In this document: in pieces, positions 32,287-42,328 of the stretch
How the letters are laid out: each line of letters opens with the position of its first letter
Numbering within the stretch: the stretch's first letter is position 1
NCBI GenBank assembly: GCA_949358305.1
Contig: OX442320.1
Span: 1,366,501-1,430,500 of the forward strand
DNA from: Strigamia acuminata
Taxonomy: Eukaryota; Arthropoda; Chilopoda; Geophilomorpha; Linotaeniidae
Direction of reading: 5' to 3'
Length of the DNA stretch: 64,000 bases
The notes under the pieces: model-generated
What the model was told of the DNA's origin: nothing
Databases searched by the model: none
Seen by the model: the letters and a program-made list of their open reading frames with translations, nothing else
Program-made: the position numbers and the translations under genes

Positions 32287-33403
32287 GATGCGATGCGTAG
32301 CACAATACACAAAATCACTTAGAATCACAACACTTGCAAAATATAACACTTAACCCACCAAAAATTAGGCGAAAAATAATACAATTCCACCCGGGGTACA
32401 GCTCAATAAGTGAGCACAACTTCTCCGACTAGTCGCTACAAGGACCTCCGACCGACACACCTGGGGTCGCGGGAAAATCCCCTTGCTTCGAGCAAGCCTA
32501 GCCGAAAATAAGACGACACTAGGCGAATGCCTAAAGGGTGCCGAATATATTAAAGGGCCCAAACAAAACCTTAATAATATTCACAAATAATTTCGAACCC
32601 AAATATATACACTTAAATGATGTGAAGATGGCAAGTTGTGATGTTTTCAGTGCTGGAAATCGTTGGCTTTCACTTGTGCACCTGGCACAAGGCTTAACCG
32701 GTCCCAGCGATGCGCAGATACACTTCACGTGCAAATCCGCGATGCGTTCCGGCTCGTCGCACGAAACGCGTCCAAAAATGGAAAATATCGATCCAAATTG
32801 ACCCGTACCGATGCTCTGGTCGTTGTACGAACGTCGTACGTTCGTATCCAACTCGTTATAGGCGAGCGACGTCTTGAAAACGTTGTGGAAATTAATTCCG
32901 GTCGCCGCTGGCGAAAAATGCTTCGTTTTCGACGAAAACCTCTTCAAATCGTCCCGAAACCAGTCCCAATCGATTCCTTGGGTCTGTTTCTGGTCCCCCG
33001 TCGTTAATTCCAGCGCTGGGATCCACACGTTGACTCGATGACAGCCCGAATCCGTCCTTAAACACAGGTCGCACTGGGCGCCGCCATTTTGAAATGACGC
33101 GTCATCGTGCGAATGAAAACAAGAAAAATGGCTTATAATACGCCGAAATAAATGCAAAAAGTACTTCACTGTGTTCCTGATATTTATACAGCTGATTCTA
33201 CGGTGATTCAACACCGTTTGTGGTCGAAATTTGTCCGAAACGATCGATCCTGCTTCGGGTCGCAATTCGCGGACTTCACTGCTCGGCGACGTGCGGGAAA
33301 CGTTTCGTATCGCCCGCCCCTCGTTTTCCGTGCGTCGTGGCCGCTCCAGATGTGGAAAATCGCCGAGAAAGTATGAATTTCGACAGGAACTCACCCACGC
33401 AAG
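32287..33403 (-). other. Copia D 5' leader
   Basis: About 1.1 kb, the longest leader here. It carries the shared leader block (32531-32564), CACCTGGGGTC (32458-32469) and the GCTCA-ATAAG-TGAGC hairpin shared with A (near 32400). A 287-codon frame on the element's strand (33394-32531) is open but shows no recognisable domain. The four-hairpin module of B, C and E is not evident. Confidence 0.65.
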
Positions 33404-33415
33404 CCTCTGCTACCA
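33404..33415 (-). promoter_or_regulatory. Copia D primer-binding site (initiator tRNA-Met)
   Basis: TGGTAGCAGAGG in element orientation, two bases after the LTR end, complementary to the last 12 nt of initiator tRNA-Met. It is shorter than in B, C and E, where the match is 16 nt. Confidence 0.85.
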
Positions 33416-33417
33416 CT

Positions 33418-33887
33418 TGTAGGCCATTAAATCAATAAAGTGAGTCCAATCCTGATTTCAGTCTTTTGCATTACTAGCACAAATTGTGCCGCCATCTTTA
33501 TTGCAGTGGAAAAACATAACATGTGGTTTGAGGTTATTTGACCTCACAAACTATAGGGAGAACAAATCAATACTTCATTTAGTTGATTTGTCCTGTACAC
33601 TATTAAAATATAAACACAACTTAGGACAGAACAAATTTCTATAATACACAATGCTCATTTGAGCAGACGACGATTAAATAAGTCATTATATGGAGGGAAA
33701 TCAGTTGTGGTACATACACACGCAATTTATAAAAACAATAGCAACTGATTTACAATTCCGGGACATGATACAATGAAATACTAATCGCGTGACAATCGCG
33801 CTAATTCGGAAACGCACGAAGTAATCTCTCCATCGTAAATCGGAACTGACTGTGACAACACTTGTCCCTAAACTTTACATATCAATA
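33418..33887 (-). repeat. Copia D 5' LTR
   Basis: 470 bp, same sequence by eye as the 3' copy. The right-hand border ATCAATA|GGATC (33887/33888) fixes the terminal TATTGAT. Confidence 0.95.
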
Positions 33888-34005
33888 GGATCGTCGTAGA
33901 CTGAAAAAACAGAAATCGCCGCGAAAATTCGCGAAATTCGCGAAAATTTACGGCGATAAAAAGAAAAATGTTATGCACAGTAGCAAACCATCCTCTGCTA
34001 CCAAT
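33888..34005 (-). other. Copia C leader, part next to the primer-binding site
   Basis: Resumes after the D target duplication. The primer-binding site TGGTAGCAGAGGATGG (element orientation) is at 33988-34003, followed by a two-base spacer. The stretch 33953-33975 (GCGATAAAAAGAAAAATG...) recurs exactly at 34391-34413. Confidence 0.8.
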
Positions 34006-34391
34006 TGTAGCAGAGGAGAGCGGCGCAAATTCGGTGAATACCGAACGTGGAAGCGAATGGCGGCGTCGTACGACTCGTACGAACGTGAACGCGAATGCGA
34101 CGTGACAACCGACGAAAGCGCGCGGCTTATGGCCGCTTATATGCGCTTGACTAAGCACTGAAGGTGCTCTAATAAGAAAGACAACTGTCTAAAACTATAA
34201 AACATTTATTAAATGATAGAAAACTTACAATAAGACTCCTTTTCAGAGTTGACAAAGTGAAAAAGCACATATCGCTGTGCGTGGCCATCTTGGATGGTGG
34301 GAAAAATGCAAGTGCGACACCTAGTGTCGTAATTAAGCGTTATACAAAGTAAAAGTTTGGGAAAACATAAACTAGGGCTGAAAAATGCATG
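34006..34391 (-). repeat. Copia C 5' LTR, truncated to 386 bp
   Basis: Matches the complete C LTR at 25907-25522 in reverse. The last 152 bp (U3 side) are missing. The break runs into a 23-bp copy of nearby leader sequence, then a Family A' fragment. Confidence 0.9.
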
Positions 34392-34409
34392 CGATAAAAA
34401 GAAAAATGT

Positions 34410-34631
34410 TATGTCATCGACATAGAAAATAAGTATAGCGTCAGTGCCCAAGCTATACACGCAATTGAGACCCAAGACCGGTTCAAATCCAATTTCCATC
34501 AGTCTGGTCGTATGTGGTACCAGCGACTCCACGACCAGCTGATTGAAATTGGATTTGAACCGGTCTTGGGTCTCAATTGCGTGTATAGCTTGGGCACTGA
34601 CGCTATACTTATTTTCTATGTCGATGACATA
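34410..34631. repeat. 87-bp inverted repeat (foldback) of A' reverse transcriptase DNA
   Basis: Arms 34410-34496 and 34545-34631 are perfect reverse complements by eye, separated by a 48-bp loop. Both carry the region around the YVDD motif of the A' RT gene. The right arm continues into the longer plus-strand A' fragment. Confidence 0.92.
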
Positions 34632-34929
34632 GTATTGTTTTCAAAAGACAACATAGCAGAGGAGTGCGTTTTGGATTGGATTCAACAATCATTTGAGATT
34701 GTCAATTTGGGCCCCGTCACCCTTTTGTTAGGGATAGAGTTTTGTAGGGACGGGGAGAATATCTTTATTCATCAGCGCGCTTATATTGCAAAGTTGTGTA
34801 AGCAATATGGGATTGACTCTTGTCATCGAGTTAGAGTGCCTGGCACCCCGGGCACCATGATCCAAAAGGTTCAGACGGGGGAACGTGTCAATTCGAGTTT
34901 TCCGTATCGGTCTCTTGTCGGCAGTTTGC
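34497..34929 (+). pseudogene. Copia A' pol fragment (RT part)
   Basis: Encodes the RT segment from RMWYQRLHDQLIEIGF through FYVDDIVLF to FPYRSLVGSL, then breaks after GGCAGTTTGC. The same segment occurs again, almost identical, at 35590-36022, so this is a partial duplication. A five-base filler (AGTAA) links it to the next fragment, creating a stop. Confidence 0.85.
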
Positions 34930-34934
34930 AGTAA

Positions 34935-36668
34935 TCTGTACGTCAAAGCGGGGCAACAGCTGGGAAAGTTGATGTTTGGTACATCACACCAAAGCACGAG
35001 AAGCTCCGCAGCCGTGTTGAGGTTGTCCGTTGGTGCAAAGCCGAGGGATATGAATATAAATCGGAATTGTTTAACTTCAAAGATGTGACTATCGGTTTTG
35101 CTGGTTGCTGCTCTGTCGAGCCGGACACGTACGAAGAAGCGGTCAAAGGCGCCAGCAAACCTGATTGGGAAAACGCGATGGAAGACGAAATAAATATCTT
35201 CAAAGAGCGTGAGGTTTATGTCGAAGTCGACAAAGACCAAGTTAAAGACAAAACCTTATTGGGATCAAAATGGATATACAAGTTAAAAAGGGATCACATG
35301 GGTACGATTAGAAGATATCGTGCTCGTCTCGTTGCACAAGGCTTCAAGCAGAAGCCAGGCATTGACTTTACTGAGGTATTTTCCCCAGTAGTCAATTTTG
35401 TGTTAGTCATGATGTTCTTCTGTGTCTTAGTGGTACTGAGGGGCTGGCGTGACGTACACCTTGACATTAAGGCCGCATACCTATATGGGGACCTCGACGA
35501 AGTGCAATATATCCACATCCCAAAAGGATATCGAACGACTGAAAACCAACACAAATGTTGGGAATTGAGAAAGTCTCTTTACGGGCTTCATCAGTCTGGT
35601 CGTATGTGGTACCAGCGACTCCACGACCAGCTGATTGAAATTGGATTTGAACCGGTCTTGGGTCTCAATTGCGTGTATAGCTTGGGCACTGACGCTATAC
35701 TTATTTTCTATGTCGATGACATTGTATTGTTTTCAAAAGACAACATAGCAGAGGAGTGCGTTTTGGATTGGATTCAACAATCATTTGAGATTGTCAATTT
35801 GGGCCCCGTCACCCTTTTGTTAGGGATAGAGTTTTGTAGGGGCGGGGAGAATATCTTTATTCATCAGCGCGCTTATATTGCAAAGTTGTGTAAGCAATAT
35901 GGGATTGACTCTTGTCATCGAGTTAGAGTGCCTGGCACCCCGGGCACCATGATCCAAAAGGTTCAGACGGGGGAACGTGTCAATTCGAGTTTTCCGTATC
36001 GGTCTCTTGTCGGCAGTTTGCTTTTCATCGCAAGTCGTACAAGACCCGATATTTTGTTTTCGGTGATAGTGTTGTCTCAATACAACGAGACTCACTCGAC
36101 TCGACACGTGAACATGCTGCTCCAAATCCTGCGATACTTGGGGAACACGCCAAATTTCTCTATCAACTTGGGAAACTGCCAAAGCGAAAATTTGACCGTT
36201 TATACGGATGCGTCCTTCGCATTAGACCAGGACAAACGTCGAAGCTTTGGTGGGCACATCATCTACCTGGGAGGTGTCCCAATCTCATGGAACTGCCATA
36301 AGCAGACCATTACAGCACTTTCCATTATGGAAAGCGAATTTTTGGCGGTGGTCGATGGTGTAAAGGAGATAATTTGGTTGGAGCGCATATTTGGTGCGGA
36401 TGTGATGATGGATGGGCTCAACCGGGAAATACCATGTGTTTACGCTGATTCAATGCCAGCGATCCAATATGCGAAGAATCGCATAGAAAATCGCGCAAAC
36501 AAACATATTGACGTTAAGTTGCATTTCGTGCGCGACTGGTTTGAAAAAGGTGTTTTTCGAATCAGACATATCCCGGGAACCCTTAATGTAGCCGACCTTA
36601 TGACCAAGTGGCTATCTCGCGCAAAACTAGATGCATTGTGCGAGCATATTTTTGTAGCGGCAAAGTAG
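34935..36668 (+). pseudogene. Copia A' pol, C-terminal 5' truncated copy (RT and RNase H)
   Basis: Open from just after a TAA at the joint, beginning within the integrase-RT linker (SGATAGKVDVWYITPKHEKL), then the complete RT (YVDD near 35710) and RNase H (YTDASFALDQDKRRSFGG near 36200), to the normal A stop. Compared with A1 it carries scattered substitutions (for example ENQ context TTENQ against TSENQ, NFSINLG against NYSINLG), so it is a distinct subfamily. Gag, protease and integrase are missing. Confidence 0.88.
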
Positions 36669-36685
36669 TTCATCGAAGGGGGATT

Positions 36686-37150
36686 TGTTGGTTTGCGATG
36701 AATTATTTGCGATAATCATATTTGTTGTGCATTTCCGAGTAGGCACAATAAGCGCGTTACTTCATATATTGGTACGAATGGTCAGCCAGTTGATTCTGCT
36801 TTTTAAACTACGCTTGTTTCGTACTCCAACTGGCTGTGTCTATGTGATAACGCGCGTCCCGTCGTCTGCTTGTTAAGCGATGATCGTTTAATTTGGTTTG
36901 GTATTGTTTATCCATTACTTTAGTCTTTACGTTGTATTATTGTAAAGAATAAATCTATTTGGTTATACTAATAGATTTGTTCTCGTTGTTACTCTGTAAC
37001 CTGAGTTGAGATCAAATAGCCTCAACCCAGATCACTTGTTTTATGTTCTCACGGTGAATAAAGATGGCGGTCGCGTGTTGCGAATTAACCGCACTTTGTA
37101 ATTGCGTTTCCACTGATTTCCGAGAGCCACAGGACCGTTTTACCTCATCA
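36686..37150 (+). repeat. Copia A' 3' LTR
   Basis: 465 bp with the A termini TGTTGG and CTCATCA, preceded by the polypurine tract GAAGGGGGATT. It diverges clearly from the A LTR in the middle. It is followed by AATGGT, the A spacer plus the first four bases of the primer-binding site, and then by 8-bp slippage repeats. Confidence 0.9.
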
Positions 37151-38037
37151 AATGGTGAAAATGGCAAAATGGCAAAATGGCAAAATGGTGTTGTGAAACG
37201 AAGCACAAACGTAACTGTAGCACGAGAGTTTGATGCACTTTTATCACGGAGCACTTATCGTCGCACTTAAACCGAAGCACTGTCAATGCGGAAACCAAGA
37301 CGGGGATGCCAATGCTACAATTGGCACAAATAACCCCAGTTAAGTATCTCCCTAACGCCCTTTGCAAACCACCTGGGGTCACGGAAACGTTAGGTGGCCC
37401 TGAGAAAGCCTTAACTGGGAATACACACTTTGCTTGCCTGACTAGACAAAAGGGCAAAGTGGATTCTAAAGGACCCAACCAAAATGCTAAATCTATCTTA
37501 GTTACTAACAATATAATTTCGAAATTAGGCGAAATAGGTGAATCTGTTGTGTGTTTGCACACACAACCTCGTGCAATCAGATAACACGGGCGTGGTTTTA
37601 TAGAAAAACCACCGAAAAGCGCTATTTCGGATTTAAATCCGAAATCTTCTCGAATTAACGAGGAGAATCGTCGCAAAATCAAAATCGGCGATACTGCTAA
37701 CACACCGGGGTGAAAGCAGCGGATTCGATCCGTTTCTCGGTGATTACGCCACGTAAGCGTGACGAAAATCGAAAAATCTGAAAAAATACAAAAGAATTTC
37801 GGAAAAACCGCGAAACCCGCGAGAATTTCCGGATTATCGGCGAAAACGTTGATGTTGCGTGTATCCAAACGTTGGTCCACGTCTGGAAACGTCGTGTGAA
37901 CGTCCAAAATCGTCGTGAAAATTCGTCGAGACCTGAAAAGACAAAAATTCGCCGCAAATCGCGAAAATTCGCGAAATGTTGCGATATTAGCGCAGCGGAG
38001 AGTGCTTTTTGAGGAAAGCAACCACCCTCTGCTACCA
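37151..38037 (-). other. Copia B' leader fragment between two A LTRs
   Basis: Starts with the repeated unit AATGGCAA (three times, 37151-37186). It then matches the B leader (24293-25146) in the same orientation with a few substitutions and a 3-bp insertion, ending in a B primer-binding site with one mismatch (CCACCCTCTGCTACCA on the plus strand, 38022-38037). It carries its own copies of the leader block and hairpins. No coding part of B is present, so this is a second, different B copy. Confidence 0.88.
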
Positions 38038-39870
38038 TCCTCTGCTACCATTTGATGAGGTAAAACGGTCCTGTGGCTCTCGGAAATCAGTGGAAACGCA
38101 ATTACAAAGTGCGGTTAATTCGCAACACGCGACCGCCATCTTTATTCACCGTGAGAACATAAAACAGTGGTCTGGGTTGAGGCTATATAATCTCAACCTT
38201 GATTACAGATCAACAAGGAGAACAAATCTATTATCACAATTGAATAGATTTATTCTTTACAATAAAACATAGGCTAAAGTAATGGATAAACAATACCAAA
38301 CATAACTAAAGTATCGTCGCTTAACAAGCAGACGACGGGAACGCACGTTATCAAGTCGACACAGCCAATTGCGGTACAGAACAAGCTTATAGATAAAAAT
38401 CAAATCAATTGGCTGACCATTCGTAACAATACAAGAAGTAACGCGCTTATTGTGCCTACTCGGAAATGCACAACAAATATGATTATCGCAAATAATTCAT
38501 CGCAAACCAACAAATCCCCCTTCGATGAACTACTTTGCCGCTACAAAAATATGCTCGCACAATGCATCTAGTTTTGCGCGAGACAGCCACTTGGTCATAA
38601 GATCGGCCACATTAAGGGTTCCCGGGATGTGTCTGATTCGAAAGACACCCTTTTCAAACCAGTCGCGCACGAAGTGTATTTTAACATCTATGTGTTTGTT
38701 TGCGCGATTCTCTATGCGATTCTTCGCATATTGGATCGCTGGCATTGAGTCAGCGTATACACACGGTATTTGCCGGTTAAACCCATCCATCATCACGTCA
38801 GCACCAAATATGCGCTCTAACCAAATTATTTCCTTCACACCGTCTACCACCGCCAAGAATTCGCTCTCCATAATGGAAAGTGCAGTGATGGTCTGCTTAT
38901 GGCAGTTCCAAGAGATCGGGACGCCTCCCAGGTAGATGATGTGCCCACCAAAGCTCCGACGTTTGTCCTGGTCTAATGCGAAGGACGCATCCGTATAAAC
39001 GGTCAAGTTTTCACTTTGACAGTTTCCAAGATTGATGGAATAATTTGGCGTATTCCCTAGGTATCGCAAGATTTGGAGCAGCATATTCACGTGTCGAGTC
39101 GAGTGAGTCTCGTTGTATTGAGACAACACTATCACCGAAAACAGAATATCGGGTCTTGTACGACTTGCGATGAAAAGCAAACTGCCGACAAGAGACCGAT
39201 ACGGAAAACTCGAATTGACACGTTCCCCCGTTTGAACCTTTTGGATCATGGTGCCTGGGGTGCCAGGTACTCTAACACGATGACAAGAGTCGATCCCATA
39301 TTGCTTGCACAACTTCGCAATATAAGCGCGTTGATGAATAAAGATATTCTCCCCGTCCCTACAAAACTCTATCCCTAACAAAAGGGTGACGGGGCCCAAA
39401 TTGACAATCTCAAATGATTGTTGAATCCAATCCAAAACGCACTCCTCTGCTATGTTGTCTTTTGAAAACAATACAATGTCATCGACATAGAAAATAAGTA
39501 TAGCGTCAGTCCCCAAGCTATACACGCAATTGAGACCCAAGACCGGTTCAAATCCAATTTCAATCAGCTGGTCGTGGAGTCGCTGGTACCACATACGACC
39601 AGACTGGTGAAGTCCGTAAAGAGATTTTCTCAATTCCCAACATTTGTGTTGGTTTTCAGATGTTCGATATCCCTTTGGAATATGGATATATTGCACTTCG
39701 TCGAGGTCCCCATATAAATATGCGGCCTTGATGTCGAGGTGTACGTCACGCCAGCCCCTCAGTACCACTAAGATACAAAAGAACATCATGACTAACACAA
39801 AATTGACTACCGGGGAAAATACCTCAGTAAAGTCAATGCCCGGCTTTTGCTTAAAGCCCTGTGCAACAAG
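38035..39870 (-). pseudogene. Copia A2 3' end: primer remnant, LTR and RT-RNase H
   Basis: Reading leftwards on the minus strand the piece ends with the A 3' LTR (38512-38053), then AA and TGGTAGCAGAGGATGG (38050-38035), i.e. a primer-site copy attached to the outer end of a 3' LTR. The coding part (39870-38530) runs from RLVAQGFKQKPGIDF in the RT through YVDD to the RNase H and stop. At 39859-39870 it switches strand through the 12-bp homology CTGTGCAACAAG. Confidence 0.85.
38053..38512 (-). repeat. Copia A2 3' LTR
   Basis: 460 bp, same as the A1 3' LTR by eye, with the polypurine tract on its internal side. Its U5 end is followed by the spacer AA and a 16-nt primer-site copy that overlaps the B' primer site by CCA. 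Confidence 0.92.
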
Positions 39871-41440
39871 GCGACGGAAAGTCGAAAATCGAGGGCATCG
39901 GAAATGTGACATTAATCTCGATTCATGGACAACGTACACGTGAACTGACGTTGAAGAACGTTTATTATGCACCCAACTTCAAAAAGAATTTAATTTCTTT
40001 AGGTCGCACGGACGAAGCTGGGGCTACGACAATGGTTAAAAATGGTAAAATGTTTATTTATGATGTGACAATTGATGATCCTTCTATCACTGCGATACGT
40101 ACGAGTGATAGAATGTACAAGGTCAATTGTCGAATTAATCCTAAAAATTCTGTAAACACTGTTGCATTGTCTGCGCAACAGAGTGCAACAGTGGCATCTA
40201 GTCCACCTTTAAAGGGTGGAGAAATTGTTGATCCTTTACTAACCCATTTAAATTTTAAGACCGCATTAACCCAAAATTTGAGTAAATCAGGGAAACCTGT
40301 ACCTGCGAATAAGGGGCAAGCGAAAACTGCGAATAATGCGCCAGCGATCGTTGCAAACAATGCGAGTATGGAAATTTCGAATCAACAATCGAGTGTTTTA
40401 ACCGACACACAGACTAGCTTAGTGGCAAGCAAGGGCAATAGGCCCAAGAATGCGAAAATTTTGAAAACAATGGTGCAAAACAATTTAACAAATGGAAATG
40501 GGGTTGTAGATGGAAAGGATGCTTCCATTAAACCAGACAAACCCCAAACGATGGACATCTGGCACTCTCGTATGGGACACCTTAATGCGAAGGGAATTGC
40601 ATTATTGAACAAATCTACCGAAGTATTTGGTTTAAAGTTGTCCAACACGGAATTGTCGAGTTGTGATGCTTGTTCGAGGGCGAAAAGCACACGTGCCAGT
40701 TTTCCCCCCATTGCGAACATTTCGACCAAAGGGATTTTAGAAATCGTCCATTTAGACGTGTGGGGCCCTTCACCAGTTAAGAGCATAGGTGGGGCGTACT
40801 ACTATTTGGTCATGGTCGATGACTTCTCACGATTAATGTGGATCGTGATTATGAAGAAAAAGAGCGAAGTTTTGGGCCATTTTAAGAAGTGGTTAACCGA
40901 AATTGAAAGAACGACTTCTAGGAAAGTCAAGTCAATTAAAACTGACAATGGAGGGGAATTTGTATCCAAACAATGGGATGAATATGCCAGTAGCATTGGA
41001 CTGAAGTGTATGCGAACGAACGCATACAGCCCTGAGATGAACTCGGTCGCTGAAAGAACGAACCGGACCATTCTTGGTGGCATCAGAGCTTTAATGATTG
41101 AAAATAGTCTTCCTCCATCCCTGTGGGCAGAACTCGCAGTTTCTGTCGTTTATTTAAAGAACCGGTTTCCGCATGCGGGATTGGGTGGGAGGACACCTTA
41201 TAATGTGTTTTTCAATAAGAAATTGTCTTTACGCCACGTCAAGTGCATTGGTGCATTGACTTATGTACATGTCCCTTCACAAACCAGAGCTGGAAAATTG
41301 CAAGAAAGAGCATGGGCGGGGGCTTTGATTGGATACGCCTCTACCACTCGTGGGTATCGGATTTGGGATCCGAATAGAAACCAAGTTTTCCTCTCTAAGC
41401 ATGTTAAAATTCTAGAACAGAATTTCTGGTATGAAAATCC
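39859..41440 (+). pseudogene. Copia A fragment, protease end to integrase C-terminus, inverted
   Basis: Begins just after the protease active site (QQGDGKSKIEGIGNV) and runs through the GAG-pre-integrase motif and a complete integrase core (LDVWGP, TDNGGEF, SVAERTN) to FWYEN, where an F-family LTR follows. The frame is open throughout. It is a near duplicate of the A3 piece from 43319 onwards, so the same region occurs twice in tandem-like order. Confidence 0.88.
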
Positions 41441-41445
41441 ATCCA

Positions 41446-41883
41446 TGTTGGGAAATATTTGACCTGGTTGGTGAGTTGGAATGAGTTGGAATCCATTAAT
41501 ACTAAAAGCAGCCATCTTTTATTCAACTAAACCCTGGGACAACCTTGTCCCATGACATCTGACATAAGAGTGACACATGAATGACACATGAGTCTACAAA
41601 GTTAACTCATGTGCCTAAAAATAGAACAAATGTTATCATACAATGCATACAGAATAAATCTCATGGCATACAAGTTATAAAATGAGATTAATGCTACAAA
41701 ACAAAACAAATGCTATTACAAATGATACACACATTAACACACTAAATATACTAGGTATTTAGGAGTTTCCAAACACTAGTTAACATAAATAGATAATTAA
41801 CCTAAATCCAAAATAACAAAACAACAGGTTAAAGAAGACACAATCAAATACTCAAACCAAATGAAAACATCTATTTTCCAACA
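41446..41883 (-). repeat. Copia F LTR
   Basis: 438 bp with imperfect terminal inverted repeats (TGTTGGGAAATA and TATTTTCCAACA). AT-rich. No second copy in the window. The left flank is the broken A fragment; no target duplication can be checked because the other end of F is missing. Confidence 0.75.
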
Positions 41884-42328
41884 CACCCCCTCTGTTTGAC
41901 TATTTGACTATGTGTCCTAATCAAGCTTCCTAAAGTATAATGATTACATAAATTATTATCGTTGACTTTGAAGTGAAATCTCCATTATTCCCCCTTTAAT
42001 CAATTATTTTTACCAGTCATCAAATTCCTCCACGACCTTGCCAACATAATCTATACAATTGGTTGCTACGGGATATGCTGGAGATATCGGTGTTTCATTT
42101 TCGAAATCAAATAAAAATTCATTCAGCTTAAACCCATTATCACAACACCATATTATCACTTTCTCGATACACAACAATCGATCTCCATATGGTGACACAT
42201 AATGGACGCTAATGTCATATTTTTTATCTCCTAATTCTTGAATGGTGGATTGTCTATACCAACCGGACATGTCAAGGTCCTTAAAATGACTCGATCCACC
42301 AACATCCAGCAATAAATCCGTAATATTT
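41446..42328 (-). mobile_element. Copia family F fragment: LTR and 3' end without RT
   Basis: A 438-bp LTR (41446-41883; TGTTGG...CCAACA) with polypurine tract AGAGGGGG on its right. A short 3' untranslated region follows, then the end of a polyprotein frame (42328-42010). The frame encodes only the integrase-RT linker of the Copia type (WYRQSTIQELGD, then YDISVHYVSPYGDRLL, IEKVIIWCCDNGFKLNEF, comparable to the A linker) and stops about 30 residues later. RT and RNase H are absent between that stop and the LTR, so F looks like an internally deleted, non-autonomous family. It is cut at 42328 by A gag sequence. Confidence 0.65.

Larger units (their letters stand above)
27061..33887 (-). mobile_element. 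Copia family D element, complete
   Basis: Two 470-bp LTRs (27061-27530 and 33418-33887), identical as far as I can see, flanked by the 5-bp target duplication GGATC (27056-27060 and 33888-33892) inside the C leader. The polyprotein is intact, with a primer-binding site and polypurine tract (GAGGGGG) present. This is one of the youngest insertions in the window and has everything expected of an autonomous element. Confidence 0.95.
25370..34391. mobile_element. Copia family C element, rearranged, with D nested inside
   Basis: From left to right: a complete C LTR in plus orientation (25370-25907); the C gag start in minus orientation (25908-26449); C leader (26450-27060, with D inserted, then 33893-33987); C primer-binding site; and a truncated 5' LTR in minus orientation (34006-34391). 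The LTR's terminal CA is joined directly to the middle of gag in opposite orientation. Everything from the Gag zinc knuckle to RNase H is missing. The exact use of LTR termini suggests self-integration of a cDNA. Confidence 0.75.
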
